Positions 1-8,126 of a stretch of 33,963 nucleotides of DNA are shown here, piece after piece. The translations under genes were made by a program, and so were the position numbers. Origin of the DNA: Spirochaetaceae bacterium (GTDB lineage Bacteria; Spirochaetota; Spirochaetia; DSM-27196; SLAA01). The notes under the pieces were generated by a model. It saw nothing but the letters and a program-made list of their open reading frames with translations, made no database searches and had not been told where the DNA came from. Within the stretch, counting starts at the first letter, position 1. Each line of letters opens with the position of its first letter. The DNA lies in contig REEM01000126.1 in the NCBI GenBank assembly GCA_007695055.1, forward strand, positions 1-33,963. Reading direction: 5' to 3'.

Positions 1-410
1 AGCGCGGGGCCTAACAGTTTCACCTGAAGGCCTATGACTTCCGAGCGAGCTTGAAAGACCTCCTCTAAGCCGCGTTCGAAGGCTGCCTGGACGAGCCGAT
101 CCCGGAAAACAAAGTTGAACACCAATACTGCCACAACAACGAAGATGAGCAAGGAAATCTTAACCGGATGCAAAAATCCACGGTTGGCCCGCACGCCTTT
201 GGCAAGTTTACGAAGCCGCTTCATCTCATCCTGACTCAGGTTTGAACGGATGTGGATTGAACCCTGCGCCTCTCCAGGTTCGTAGAGACTTTGAATGAAG
301 GCTTGATCCGAGGGAAGATACACGCGGCGAAGTACACGCCGCCGAAGCTGGTCCTGAGTGCGAGGCTTGCGAAACAGTGCCGGAACTCTAGTCTTGTCTG
401 TCTTTGGCAT
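1..410 (-). CDS. TIGR03545-type membrane protein, N-terminal part (runs off window)
   Basis: This is the first ~136 codons of a minus-strand gene that leaves the window. The ATG at 410 has a GGAG site 7 nt upstream. The product has a ~75-residue basic, charged N-terminus, then one hydrophobic segment (about residues 84-98, KISLLIFVVVAVLVFNF), then a region resembling an outer-membrane-directed domain (LEEVFQARSEVIGLQVKLLG). This layout, and its position directly after a TIGR03546-type gene (18-nt gap), match the uncharacterised TIGR03545 family, which typically occurs as a pair with TIGR03546 in bacteria with outer membranes. The long hydrophilic stretch before the membrane segment may be a lineage-specific extension. 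Function is unknown; an envelope role is inference. Family assignment rests on context plus a short partial sequence, so confidence is moderate. Confidence 0.6.
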   Translation of the reverse strand, partial: MPKTDKTRVPALFRKPRTQDQLRRRVLRRVYLPSDQAFIQSLYEPGEAQGSIHIRSNLSQDEMKRLRKLAKGVRANRGFLHPVKISLLIFVVVAVLVFNFVFRDRLVQAAFERGLEEVFQARSEVIGLQVKLLGPA

Positions 411-428
411 GGTCAATCTCCGGCTTGC

Positions 429-968
429 TTAACGAAATCGTGACCCGACACTATAAAGGCGTCGGCCTGCGTTTGTGAGCTTCCCGACCAAGGGAATTTT
501 CATAAAGGCCTTAACCGCCGGGTGGTGTGCAATTCGTTCATGGAGGTGCTTGCGATATGCAGTCACCATGAAACGGCTGAGGCTATACATAACCGGCCAG
601 GCCAATACTCCAAGCACAAGGCCACCGGCTACAAGGGTGTCGTTGTAGCCGGTCAAGGGAATAAGCGCCGTGTTGTACCAGGTTGTAAACACTGGATAGA
701 GTACATGGTGAGTAAGAATGAAATATCCGAACTGGTCGATATAGGGGTCAAACCCGGCTACCGCCAAGGAAAACAGGGGAATGAGCAGTAACTCAATCCC
801 GAGGTTCAGCTTGAGGAAAAAGGTGAGCGCGAGCAGTCCAAACCAAAGAGGATTTCCGCCGGGCATGAGACCCAGTATAAAGGCAAAGGCGACGGCCGCG
901 GCTATCTCGCCCGGTTTTCTGTTTGAGGCCAACGCCGCAACAACACGCCCGACTCCAAGAACGATCAT
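429..968 (-). CDS. TIGR03546-type polytopic membrane protein
   Basis: This is a 179-residue integral membrane protein with about four hydrophobic segments and a basic C-terminal tail (RIAHHPAVKAFMKIPLVGKLTNAGRRLY). The N-terminal half has a DUF2062-like pattern (KPGEIAAAVAFAFILGLMPGGNP), as in the uncharacterised TIGR03546 family, whose gene usually neighbours a TIGR03545 gene, as here. I chose the ATG at 968 rather than the GTG at 974 because an AGAGAGG site sits 5 nt before the ATG but overlaps the GTG. The TAA stop is 18 nt before the next gene, so the two are probably co-transcribed and co-functional. Function is unknown. Confidence 0.75.
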   Translation of the reverse strand: MIVLGVGRVVAALASNRKPGEIAAAVAFAFILGLMPGGNPLWFGLLALTFFLKLNLGIELLLIPLFSLAVAGFDPYIDQFGYFILTHHVLYPVFTTWYNTALIPLTGYNDTLVAGGLVLGVLAWPVMYSLSRFMVTAYRKHLHERIAHHPAVKAFMKIPLVGKLTNAGRRLYSVGSRFR

Positions 969-1088
969 CCCCACCTCTCTCTACGAATATACATGGAAGG
1001 TGTACCAAACTGTGATCATGGTCAAGCGCTTTTAGCGCAGTTGCGTGTTACACTTTGACTGGAAAATCAAAGCACGCAAGGAGTTGTT

Positions 1089-1874
1089 GTGAATAGTAGC
1101 TATGGCCCTTCTGGAGCGCAAGCACAGGGAGGAGGGAAGTGTCGTAACATTTCGGCTCTCCTTGGCCTCGTTCTGGCATTTGCCCTGTTCTTTTCGTTCG
1201 GGGTACGGCCGGGTGTTGCATCCGGGCGTCAGGAAGCTCCGGTCAACTACGAATACGACCGAGTGCTCTACGTAACTGGTGCGGCTCGTGAGCAGATTCC
1301 GAACAGTAATGCCCATGTCAGTCTTGGCGTTGAGGTGCGGCGAGAATCGGCCGAGGAGGCTCATCGTGAAGCCGCAGAGCGCGCTGACCGCGTGCTCGGT
1401 GTTCTTCGTTCCCTTGGTGTCCGTGAACTGCGCACCACCGGCTTGCAACTTCGTGTGGAGCATCGTACCGTAGACGGGAGCCGCGAAATTGCGGGGTATG
1501 TCGCGGTGAACACTGTGGAGTTTGTCACTAATGTAGATGCAGCAGGCGAGGCAATAGACCAGAGCGTCTCGGCCGGAGCAACCCGAGTTCAAGGCATTAC
1601 TCTACGGCCTGATCCGGGCCTGCTGTCCGAGGCCATGAAAAGAGTCGAACGCGCAGCCGCTCAGGACGGAGTAGCACGTGCCGACCGAGTCCTGGCGGAA
1701 CTGGGACTCGAACGCATGGAAATAAGCTCGGTGCGCTTGATCGATTCTGGCTACATCTCACCTGCTGACGGCCGTGGCGGCATGCTCATGCGCACCGAGG
1801 CTTTTGACACAACACCGGTTGAGGCCGGAACAAGTAGCGCTGAAGCACGAGTTGAGCTAAGAATACGATACTGA
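1089..1874 (+). CDS. SIMPL-domain (DUF541) secreted/periplasmic protein
   Basis: This 261-residue protein has a hydrophobic signal or anchor segment at about residues 21-40 (ISALLGLVLAFALFFSFG). A SIMPL/DUF541 domain follows: the segment with REQIPNSNAHVSLGVEVRRESAEEA resembles the family's opening strand, with later LGVRELRTTGLQL and GYVAVNTVEFVTNVDAAGEAID elements. The family is periplasmic or surface associated, has a BP26-like fold, and lacks a defined biochemical activity. The start is a GTG with AAGGAG 5 nt upstream. A ~15-residue polar stretch before the hydrophobic segment makes the signal peptide unusually long. ridA follows on the same strand after 65 nt. A small GCGCT-TTT-AGCGC palindrome (1026-1038) lies in the divergent gap upstream. 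Family call good, exact role unknown. Confidence 0.8.
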   Translation: MNSSYGPSGAQAQGGGKCRNISALLGLVLAFALFFSFGVRPGVASGRQEAPVNYEYDRVLYVTGAAREQIPNSNAHVSLGVEVRRESAEEAHREAAERADRVLGVLRSLGVRELRTTGLQLRVEHRTVDGSREIAGYVAVNTVEFVTNVDAAGEAIDQSVSAGATRVQGITLRPDPGLLSEAMKRVERAAAQDGVARADRVLAELGLERMEISSVRLIDSGYISPADGRGGMLMRTEAFDTTPVEAGTSSAEARVELRIRY

Positions 1875-1939
1875 AGAGGTTCTACCGCACAAGGTTTTCT
1901 TCGGAACAAACATTGGAACAAACACAAGGAGAGGTATTC

Positions 1940-2323
1940 ATGAAACGAGAAGTCATTCACACCGATGCAGCACCGGCGGCAGTTGGACCCTACTCACAGG
2001 CTATTCGACTCGGCTCAATGGTCTACAGCTCTGGCCAGATCCCACTGGACCCGGAAACCGGCGAAATTGTCGCCGGGGGTATTAAGGAGCAGGCCGAGCG
2101 TGCGCTTACGAATTTGCGCTCGGTGATAGAAGCTTCAGGCTCATCTTTGGATCAGGTTATCAAGGTGACCTGCTTTATCACCGACATGAAGATGTTCGCT
2201 GATATGAATGCAGTCTACGCAGGCTTCTTTGGCAAGAACCCACCAGCACGCTCCTGCGTCGGGGTGGCTTCGCTGCCCAAAGGATCCTTGGTTGAGTTTG
2301 AGGCAATAGCGACAGTCGAGTAA
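1940..2323 (+). CDS. ridA: RidA family 2-iminobutanoate/2-iminopropanoate deaminase
   Basis: This 127-residue protein belongs to the RidA/YjgF/UK114 family, which forms trimers that hydrolyse reactive enamine/imine intermediates released by PLP enzymes such as threonine dehydratase. It carries the family pattern throughout: an early GPYSQAI, YSSGQIPLDPETGEIV, GIKEQAERALTNL, then the C-terminal signature with the substrate-carboxylate-binding Arg (PPARSCVGVASLPKGSLVEFEAIA). The ATG at 1940 is preceded by AAGGAGAGG; an in-frame upstream ATG at 1913 would add nine non-conserved residues and is less likely. It converges with the CBS-ACT gene, leaving only 3 nt between the stops. Its presence beside a branched-chain amino-acid transporter fits isoleucine/serine metabolism, though that link is inference. 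Confidence 0.95.
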   Translation: MKREVIHTDAAPAAVGPYSQAIRLGSMVYSSGQIPLDPETGEIVAGGIKEQAERALTNLRSVIEASGSSLDQVIKVTCFITDMKMFADMNAVYAGFFGKNPPARSCVGVASLPKGSLVEFEAIATVE

Positions 2324-2326
2324 GGT

Positions 2327-2971
2327 CTATGCTTCCCGGATGTCGAGCACCTCAATGATGCTCTTCTCCACCGCCTTGATAAAGGCCTCCATAGAGATGC
2401 CTGAGACCTTAATGATACAGACTGCGTTATTGAACGCGTTGCCGGGGAAGGTTCCGAATGAGATGATATCTCCCCCGGCATCCCCAATGACCTGACTGAG
2501 TTCGGCTATCTCACCGGGTTTCTCAGGTATGCGTAGAGTAGCCCGAATGCCTTTCGTCCTGACACCAAACAGATCAACAAAGAGCCGGAACACGTCTGAC
2601 TCTGTGACAATGCCACAGAGATTGTCGTTCTCGTCCAACACCGGAAGCCCGCCTACATCGGCGTCGCGCATCAGGCGTGCTGCATCCTCAACGAGGTCGT
2701 TGGCATGTATGGTCTGGGGCGTTTTGCTCATGACCGCCTTAACCTTGAGCTTAGACAGGAGGTTGGTCATTTCGTATACATCAAGTGAGGATGCTGGTGA
2801 AGGGGAAGCATAGAGTAGATCCTTCTCGGACACGATTCCTACCAGTTTATGATGATCAAGCACCGGGAGACGTGAGATTTTCTCACGCCGCATAATTTCC
2901 TGCGCATCGGTAACCGGAGTATCAGGCTGAACAGTGAAGGGATTTGCCGTCATAATTTGTGACACAATCAT
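2327..2971 (-). CDS. AcuB-like protein with two CBS domains and a C-terminal ACT domain
   Basis: This 214-residue protein has CBS domain 1 at about residues 1-57 (MIVSQIMTANPFTVQPDTPVTDAQEIM; KLVGIVSEKDLL), CBS domain 2 at about 75-130 (VKAVMSKTPQTIHANDLVEDAARLM; GLPVLDENDNLCGIVTESDVFRLF) and an ACT-like domain from about 141 (IRATLRIPEKPGEIAELSQVIGDAGGDIISFGTF). CBS pairs bind adenosyl ligands and ACT domains commonly bind amino acids. The ATG at 2971 has AAGGAG 8 nt upstream; an in-frame ATG at 2992 lies upstream of that site and is rejected. It is the last minus-strand gene after livF (63-nt gap), suggesting it senses the cargo of the transporter or cellular energy state. That role is inference; the domain call is firm. 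Confidence 0.85.
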   Translation of the reverse strand: MIVSQIMTANPFTVQPDTPVTDAQEIMRREKISRLPVLDHHKLVGIVSEKDLLYASPSPASSLDVYEMTNLLSKLKVKAVMSKTPQTIHANDLVEDAARLMRDADVGGLPVLDENDNLCGIVTESDVFRLFVDLFGVRTKGIRATLRIPEKPGEIAELSQVIGDAGGDIISFGTFPGNAFNNAVCIIKVSGISMEAFIKAVEKSIIEVLDIREA

Positions 2972-3016
2972 GCTTCTAGCTCCTTGTTGCACATTGGGGC
3001 GTTTCTAAGCTCTTGG

Positions 3017-3044
3017 TTATACACCGCTTCTCAATTATACACCG
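3017..3044. repeat. 10-bp direct repeat at the 3' end of livF with a TATAAT box
   Basis: TTATACACCG occurs at 3017-3026 and again at 3035-3044, 18 bp apart; the second copy includes the livF stop codon. On the minus strand this region also gives a perfect TATAAT (at about 3035-3040) that could be a -10 box for the downstream CBS-ACT gene, but I see no convincing -35 at 16-18 bp. It could be a small duplication or chance. Confidence 0.35.
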
Positions 3045-3742
3045 AGATAGGCGTTTTTGACTTCCTCGTTCTGCATCAGGTTTGCTCCGGTATCGGTAAG
3101 CGTTACCGTCCCGGTCTCCATGACATAGCCGCGGTGCGCAATCTTGAGTGCAAGATAGGCGTTCTGCTCAACTAGGAATATTGTGGTTTTGTTCTCCTGG
3201 TTGATCTGGGTAATGATCTCGAAGATTTGCTGCACAATGAGAGGGGCAAGCCCTAACGAGGGTTCGTCAAGGAGGAGTAGCCGGGGTCTGCCCATTATGG
3301 CCCGCGAAATGGCGAGCATTTGCTGCTCTCCACCGGAGAGGGTGCCTCCGGCCTGATGTCGGCGCTGTGCCAGAATAGGAAAAAGCTCAAAGACCATGTC
3401 CAGGTCTTTGTGAATGGCTGCCTTGTCTTTACGCAGAAAGGCTCCAAGGTCCAGGTTCTCTCGGACGGTGAGGTTAGGGAAAATACGGCGTCCCTCAGGT
3501 ACTTGCGAGATGCCAAGGCCGACAATTTGGTCGGGTTCAAGGGAACTGATCTCCTGACCTTCGAAATAGATCTTTCCGGTGCGTGCCGGTACGATTCCGG
3601 AGATTGACATAAGCGTTGTGCTCTTGCCCGCACCATTTGCACCAATGAGTGTGATGATTTCGCCCTCAGACACCTCAATGGACACGTTCTTGAGCGCCTG
3701 GATCTTCCCGTAAAAGGTGTTGATGTTGTCGATCTTAAGCAC
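3035..3742 (-). CDS. livF: Branched-chain amino-acid ABC transporter ATP-binding protein LivF
   Basis: This 235-residue ATPase is the normal LivF length. It has Walker A at about residues 34-41 (GANGAGKS), a Q-loop region (GISQVPEGRRIFPNLTVRENL), the LSGGEQQ ABC signature, Walker B (LLLLDEPSLGLAP) and the H-loop equivalent as Glu-Gln (FLVEQN), which is usual for LivF. The C-terminus ends in the familiar NEEVKNAYLGV. It powers uptake of leucine/isoleucine/valine or related amino acids at the cytoplasmic face of the inner membrane with LivG, LivH and LivM. The start is a GTG at 3742, overlapping the end of livG by 8 nt, preceded by AGGAGAGG. Confidence 0.95.
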   Translation of the reverse strand: MLKIDNINTFYGKIQALKNVSIEVSEGEIITLIGANGAGKSTTLMSISGIVPARTGKIYFEGQEISSLEPDQIVGLGISQVPEGRRIFPNLTVRENLDLGAFLRKDKAAIHKDLDMVFELFPILAQRRHQAGGTLSGGEQQMLAISRAIMGRPRLLLLDEPSLGLAPLIVQQIFEIITQINQENKTTIFLVEQNAYLALKIAHRGYVMETGTVTLTDTGANLMQNEEVKNAYLGV

Positions 3743-4517
3743 TGACGTCCTCTCCTAAGTAGGCCTTGATTACTACCGGGTCCTTCTTAACTTCCTCAGG
3801 CTTACCGGACGCAATGAGCTTTCCGTAGTCCATTACATAGATGCGCTCCGACAGGTTCATAACCAGGCTCATGTCGTGTTCTATAAGAAATATAGAGAGG
3901 TTCTCCTCGTCACGCAGGCGGCGAATAAGCTCAACCAACTGCCGTGTTTCGTGCGGGTTCATGCCTGCCGCCGGTTCGTCAAGCAGCAGCAAAAAGGGTT
4001 CGGTTGCAAGGGCTCGGGCTATCTCGAGCCGACGTTGGGCGCCGTAAGGCAGGTTCATGGCTGCCTCGTTTGCCCATTGAGCAAGGCCAATCTTGTCAAG
4101 AATAAGCAGACTATCCTTTACCACCTGCGCCTCCTCGGCACGAGTGCGCGGGTCACGGAATATGGCTCCTATGATGCCGGATTTCAGGCGGCAGTCGCGA
4201 CCTATCATGACATTCTCAAGCACCGTCATTTCCGGGAAGAGCCGTATGTTTTGGAAGGTTCTTGCAAGGCCATGCTTGGTAATGATGTGCGGCTTGAGCC
4301 CCTTTATGCTCTGGATCTCAGCCTCCGGACGACCAGCCTTAATCTCTCCTCCGGTTGGCTTGTACATGCCGGTGACGCAGTTGAAGAAGGTGGTTTTGCC
4401 AGCACCGTTTGGCCCTATGAGCGCAACGATCTCGCCGTGTTGAATATGAAGGTCAACATGGTCGACTGCGCGTAGTCCGCCGAAATCCATGGTGAGTTTC
4501 TGTACATCCAGTACCAT
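3735..4517 (-). CDS. livG: Branched-chain amino-acid ABC transporter ATP-binding protein LivG
   Basis: This 260-residue ABC ATPase has Walker A GPNGAGKT, a Q-loop segment with ARTFQNIRLFPEMTVLENVMIG, a signature in the LivG-typical degenerate form (LPYGAQRRLEIARAL), Walker B LLLLDEPAAGMNP and the H-loop FLIEHDM. The C-terminal segment (GKPEEVKKDPVVIKAYLGE) is the LivG/BraF type. It pairs with LivF as the nucleotide-binding heterodimer. The ATG at 4517 has GAGGAG upstream; it begins 6 nt after the livM stop, so it lies in the same transcript. Confidence 0.95.
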   Translation of the reverse strand: MVLDVQKLTMDFGGLRAVDHVDLHIQHGEIVALIGPNGAGKTTFFNCVTGMYKPTGGEIKAGRPEAEIQSIKGLKPHIITKHGLARTFQNIRLFPEMTVLENVMIGRDCRLKSGIIGAIFRDPRTRAEEAQVVKDSLLILDKIGLAQWANEAAMNLPYGAQRRLEIARALATEPFLLLLDEPAAGMNPHETRQLVELIRRLRDEENLSIFLIEHDMSLVMNLSERIYVMDYGKLIASGKPEEVKKDPVVIKAYLGEDVSA

Positions 4518-4523
4518 TACTAT

Positions 4524-5804
4524 CTACTCCTCGGTATCTTCGTCGGCTTCAGCGCCAGCCTCAATCACGGACTGCTTTTCCGCCTCGGTGATTGTGTAGG
4601 CCTTGCGGCGTTTCTTGATAAAGCCACCCGGGCGGAAAACCATCATAGTAACCAGCAGTGCTCCAAAAATGAGCATGCGGTACTGGGCGAAAGGACGCAG
4701 GTACTCAGGTAACAACATGAGTACGAGGGCTCCCACAAATACACCGGGAATGCTTCCCATACCACCAAGAACAACGGTGGAGAGGATAATAACCGACTCC
4801 CAAACCGTGAAACTCGCCGGGTTGATGAAGGTTGTGCGTGCGGCAAAAATGACGCCCACGAGACCTCCCCAAACGGCACCTATACCAAGCGCGGTTAGTT
4901 TGGCCTTGGCAATGCTGACCCCCATGGCCTGGCAGGCTATATAGTCTTCCTTCATTGCTACCCACTGGCGGCCAATGCGCGAGTTCTCAAGCCGATGAAC
5001 CACAAAGATGGTGAGTATTACTACCGCCAGCATGATGAAGTATACAAATGTGGTTGTTTGGTGCAGGCGCATGGTCATTCCAAACAGCTGTGGGCGTGGA
5101 ATGTTGGGTATGCCCGCAGCTCCGCCCGTCACTTGTTGCCAGTTCTGGAGTACCAGGCGGGTAATTTCTGCAAATGCGAGGGTTACAATAGCAAGATAGT
5201 CGCCCCGGAGGCGAAGGGTAGGAAGTCCAATGAGCAGGCTAAACAGTCCGGCAAGCGCGGCCCCAATGGGAAGTGCCAACCAGAAGTTTATGCCAAAGTA
5301 CATGTTAAGCAGCGCGTAACTATAGGCTCCAATAGCATAGAAGGCGGCGTATCCAATATGCAGCATGCCGCCCAGGCCAATAATTATGTTCAAACCAAGA
5401 CCCAGTACCACGTAGGTCAGGGCGGTAATCATGATGTTGGTGTGGTACATGGAGGTTAGAAAGGGATACGCCACCGCAGCCGCAAGGAGGCCGCTGACAA
5501 GTCTCACGCGGACCTTGGGTGAGTCCAATACCGTCCGCACCTTTTCTGCGCCAGCGCCGACCCGCGCCCCAACCTGTGCGAACACACCGGTAGCTCGGAC
5601 TTCCCCAGTCTTGCGCTGCATTGCATAACGCCAGACTACAGAAATGACGAAGGAGCCAATACCGATGAGGGCTAAGTTTGACCACCGCCAGCGTATTGTT
5701 CCGGTAATGGTGTTTACCCGAATGACCATGATAGGAAAGGTCAACAACATAAACCATAACGAGACGAGCAGCGAACGACGTAGTTCGTGTAATCGTTGTG
5801 TCAT
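4524..5804 (-). CDS. livM: Branched-chain amino-acid ABC transporter permease LivM
   Basis: This 426-residue permease matches the long LivM type, in which ~120 N-terminal residues (two hydrophobic segments, about 12-30 and 40-60) precede the permease core. The core has family motifs including TYVVLGLGLNIIIGLGGMLHIGYAAFYAIGAY, GLPTLRLRGDYLAIVTLAFAEI and FAARTTFINPASFTVWESVIILSTVVLGGMGSIPGVFVGA. The C-terminal tail is charged and acidic (AEADEDTEE). The ATG at 5804 is preceded by AGGAG. It forms the membrane channel with LivH; the livH stop is only 12 nt upstream. Confidence 0.95.
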   Translation of the reverse strand: MTQRLHELRRSLLVSLWFMLLTFPIMVIRVNTITGTIRWRWSNLALIGIGSFVISVVWRYAMQRKTGEVRATGVFAQVGARVGAGAEKVRTVLDSPKVRVRLVSGLLAAAVAYPFLTSMYHTNIMITALTYVVLGLGLNIIIGLGGMLHIGYAAFYAIGAYSYALLNMYFGINFWLALPIGAALAGLFSLLIGLPTLRLRGDYLAIVTLAFAEITRLVLQNWQQVTGGAAGIPNIPRPQLFGMTMRLHQTTTFVYFIMLAVVILTIFVVHRLENSRIGRQWVAMKEDYIACQAMGVSIAKAKLTALGIGAVWGGLVGVIFAARTTFINPASFTVWESVIILSTVVLGGMGSIPGVFVGALVLMLLPEYLRPFAQYRMLIFGALLVTMMVFRPGGFIKKRRKAYTITEAEKQSVIEAGAEADEDTEE

Positions 5805-5816
5805 CGTGGGGAGCTC

Positions 5817-6719
5817 CTAAACCTTCTCAATCTGGCCCTTACCGAGTATACCGGCAGGCTTGACTATGAGGATTACTGCAAGAATGATGAAGGCAAACAC
5901 GTCTTCGTAGTCACTTGAGATATAACCAGCTCCCAGACTCTCGGTCAGACCCAGGACAAAGCTTCCGAGTACCGCACCAGGAATGCTTCCAATTCCACCA
6001 AGCACCGCAGCGACAAAGGCCTTGATACCGGCCAGGAAGCCAATGTAGAAGTTGATCTGCCCTGTGTAGGAACTAATGAGTATACCACCGAGTGCGGCCG
6101 TGGCCGACCCAATGATAAAGGTCACCGATATCACCTTGTTGACATTGACACCCAAGAGCTTGGCCATGACCTTGTCCTGACTAGCCGCGCGCATTGACTT
6201 TCCAATTTTGGTAAACTTAATGAGGAAGGTAAGAAGCACCATGACGACTGCGGTTGAGGCAAAGATCATAAACTGTGCGGAACTCATAGAGATAGGGAGC
6301 GCCGACAGCCATGGAAACCTTGGAATAATGCGGGGGAAGGGGAGAAAGTCCGAGGTCTGTGCTATGCGAACGTAGTTCTGGAGAAACATTGACATTCCAA
6401 TAGCACTGATGAGCGCCGAGAGGCGCTGTGAGTTACGAATGGGTTTGTAGGCAACCTTCTCCATGGTGTAGCCGTACATTGCCGAGTACACAATGGCAAT
6501 AATGCTAGCAAGAAAGAGTATTGCGATCGTGTTGAATCCAAAGATGGTCAACACGCTTGCCAGGATTAGTGCGGTGAAGGCGCCGATCATGTAGATCTCG
6601 CCGTGGGCAAAGTTGATCAACTCAATGATGCCGTAGACCATGGTGTAGCCAAGAGCTATGAGAGCGTAAATGCTGCCACGAGTCAGCCCGCTCAGCACGA
6701 CTTCTGTAAAGTAGTTCAC
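5817..6719 (-). CDS. livH: Branched-chain amino-acid ABC transporter permease LivH
   Basis: This 300-residue permease shows the LivH opening (GLTRGSIYALIALGYTMVYGIIELINFAHGEIYMIGAF), the mid-protein AASQDKVMAKLLGVNVNKVI loop that contacts the ATPase, and the C-terminal LAGIKAFVAAVLGGIGSIPGAVLGSFVLGLTES. About eight membrane segments are visible. The start is a GTG at 6719 with GAGG 7 nt upstream. It is separated from livK by 167 nt carrying a strong stem-loop, which may set lower permease than binding-protein expression. Confidence 0.95.
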   Translation of the reverse strand: MNYFTEVVLSGLTRGSIYALIALGYTMVYGIIELINFAHGEIYMIGAFTALILASVLTIFGFNTIAILFLASIIAIVYSAMYGYTMEKVAYKPIRNSQRLSALISAIGMSMFLQNYVRIAQTSDFLPFPRIIPRFPWLSALPISMSSAQFMIFASTAVVMVLLTFLIKFTKIGKSMRAASQDKVMAKLLGVNVNKVISVTFIIGSATAALGGILISSYTGQINFYIGFLAGIKAFVAAVLGGIGSIPGAVLGSFVLGLTESLGAGYISSDYEDVFAFIILAVILIVKPAGILGKGQIEKV

Positions 6720-6825
6720 GGTAGATCCTCTATCCTATGGAATGACGCCGTGAGGCGAGGTAAACGCACATAGGCTCCGCTTTTGAGGTGTGTACGCCTC
6801 GTTTGAGGCTTGGACCTAAAACGCG

Positions 6826-6862
6826 GGATGTATAGGGCGCCGCAAAGGCACCCCATACATCC
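6826..6862 (-). terminator. Strong 16-bp stem-loop between livK and livH (attenuator or mRNA 3' stabiliser)
   Basis: In the minus-strand transcript the sequence GGATGTATGGGGTGCC pairs with GGCGCCCTATACATCC over 16 bp (14 Watson-Crick, two G-U) across a 5-nt loop (TTTGC). It lies 24 nt after the livK stop. Only four T residues follow after a few bases, so it is a poor classical terminator. Such hairpins after the binding-protein gene of ABC operons commonly give partial termination or protect the upstream message; which applies here is inference. Confidence 0.6.
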
Positions 6863-6886
6863 GTTAGGCATAGTGGGAAGGCTCGC

Positions 6887-8023
6887 TTAGTTGCCGAGCT
6901 CGACATAACTGCCGTTCTGTACCTGGTACATTGAGAAACCTACACCGGTTGCATCACCGCGTTCGTCAAAGCTAATTGGGCCAAGCGGCGTCTCTACGGT
7001 GCTGTTTCGGAGCGCGGCAGTAACATCCGCATACGCTGTGGACTCTGCAACATTAATTGCGTTGAGCAGGGCCTGGGTGGCTGCATAGGCATTCAAGAAG
7101 AATGCACCGGGCTCGTCACCGTAGCGCGCCCGATGTCGCTCGGCGGCATTGACGGCAACTGGGTTGGTGCTGGTGTCCATGGGGCTGGTAGCGTATACGC
7201 CCTCGGCAGCTGCACCGGCAACACGAATAAAGGTGTCGTCCATTACGCCGTCACCCGATACGAACAGAGTCTCCATGCCACGGTCACGCATCTGGCCAAC
7301 AAGGCGTGAAGCCTCGGGGTGATACCCACCGTAGATGACGACCTCTGCGTTTGACTGAGCTACGCGGTTAATGACCGCTGAGTAGTCAACCGCTCCAGGG
7401 GTCACGCCGTCAAACATGACAACATCGATACCAGATTCCTCGTTAATGAAGTCACGAGCAAACTCGGCAAGTCCACGACCGTAGTCACCCTGGTCATGAA
7501 GTACCGCGACCCGACTTAGACCAAGCTCGTTGATCACAAAGTCCACCTGCAGACGGGCCTGAGCGTCATCCGAGGCGATGGTACGGAAAAAGTTGGGGTG
7601 CTGTCCGTCCTGGGTCAGTGAAGGACTGGTAGACGATGGGGAAATAACCGGGATCTCCGAGTCAACATAGGTACCAAGAGCCGCACGGGTTGCACCGCTA
7701 CAGATGTGACCAATAACGCCGACAACGCCGTCACCAACAAGCTTTGCTGCGGTGTTCACTGCAACTTCTGGCTGGCATACATCATCCTCCACAATGAGGC
7801 GCACCTGACGACCCATAACACCACCGTTCTCGTTCCACATGTCTACAACCAACTGGGCAGCATTCACTGACGGGATTCCGTAAGAGGCCAAGTCACCACT
7901 GTGGGCACCGGCAACGCCAATAGCAATTTCTTGCTCGTCACGTGCACAACCGGCAAATATCAGGGCCACCCCTGCAAGTACCAGCAGTGCAAGTAACAAC
8001 TTCCGAGAGATTTTTCGTTTCAT
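6887..8023 (-). CDS. livK: Branched-chain amino-acid ABC transporter substrate-binding lipoprotein LivK
   Basis: This 378-residue periplasmic binding protein of the LivK/BraC type I fold opens with a lipoprotein signal: basic KRKISRK, a hydrophobic core, and the lipobox IFAGC with Cys26. The mature protein has IAIGVAGAHSGDLASYGIPSVNAAQLVVDMWNENGGV, GVIGHICSGATRAALGTYVDSEIPVISPSSTSPSLT and the C-terminal GPISFDERGDATG. The disulphide-loop pattern (DDVCQPEVAVNTAAKLV...GHICSG) matches Leu/Ile/Val-binding proteins. The ATG at 8023 has AAGGAGG 7 nt upstream. It is the first liv gene and has its own 103-nt upstream gap, but I could not pick a confident promoter there. Confidence 0.95.
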   Translation of the reverse strand: MKRKISRKLLLALLVLAGVALIFAGCARDEQEIAIGVAGAHSGDLASYGIPSVNAAQLVVDMWNENGGVMGRQVRLIVEDDVCQPEVAVNTAAKLVGDGVVGVIGHICSGATRAALGTYVDSEIPVISPSSTSPSLTQDGQHPNFFRTIASDDAQARLQVDFVINELGLSRVAVLHDQGDYGRGLAEFARDFINEESGIDVVMFDGVTPGAVDYSAVINRVAQSNAEVVIYGGYHPEASRLVGQMRDRGMETLFVSGDGVMDDTFIRVAGAAAEGVYATSPMDTSTNPVAVNAAERHRARYGDEPGAFFLNAYAATQALLNAINVAESTAYADVTAALRNSTVETPLGPISFDERGDATGVGFSMYQVQNGSYVELGN

Positions 8024-8126
8024 TTTTCATCCTCCTTATTGGATGCTCTAGCAACGTGTATCAGTAGCATAGATAAACGAGCTAAATCAAGTACCGATGT
8101 ATAAACATACCGTCAGGTGAGAAGAA

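Noticed and set aside
1026-1038. GCGCT-TTT-AGCGC palindrome upstream of the SIMPL gene
   Set aside because: 5-bp stem with 3-nt loop and no T-tail; too short to call as operator or terminator.
8024-8126. Promoter for livK
   Set aside because: Several partial -10/-35 combinations can be drawn in the gap but none has both a good hexamer pair and 16-18 bp spacing.
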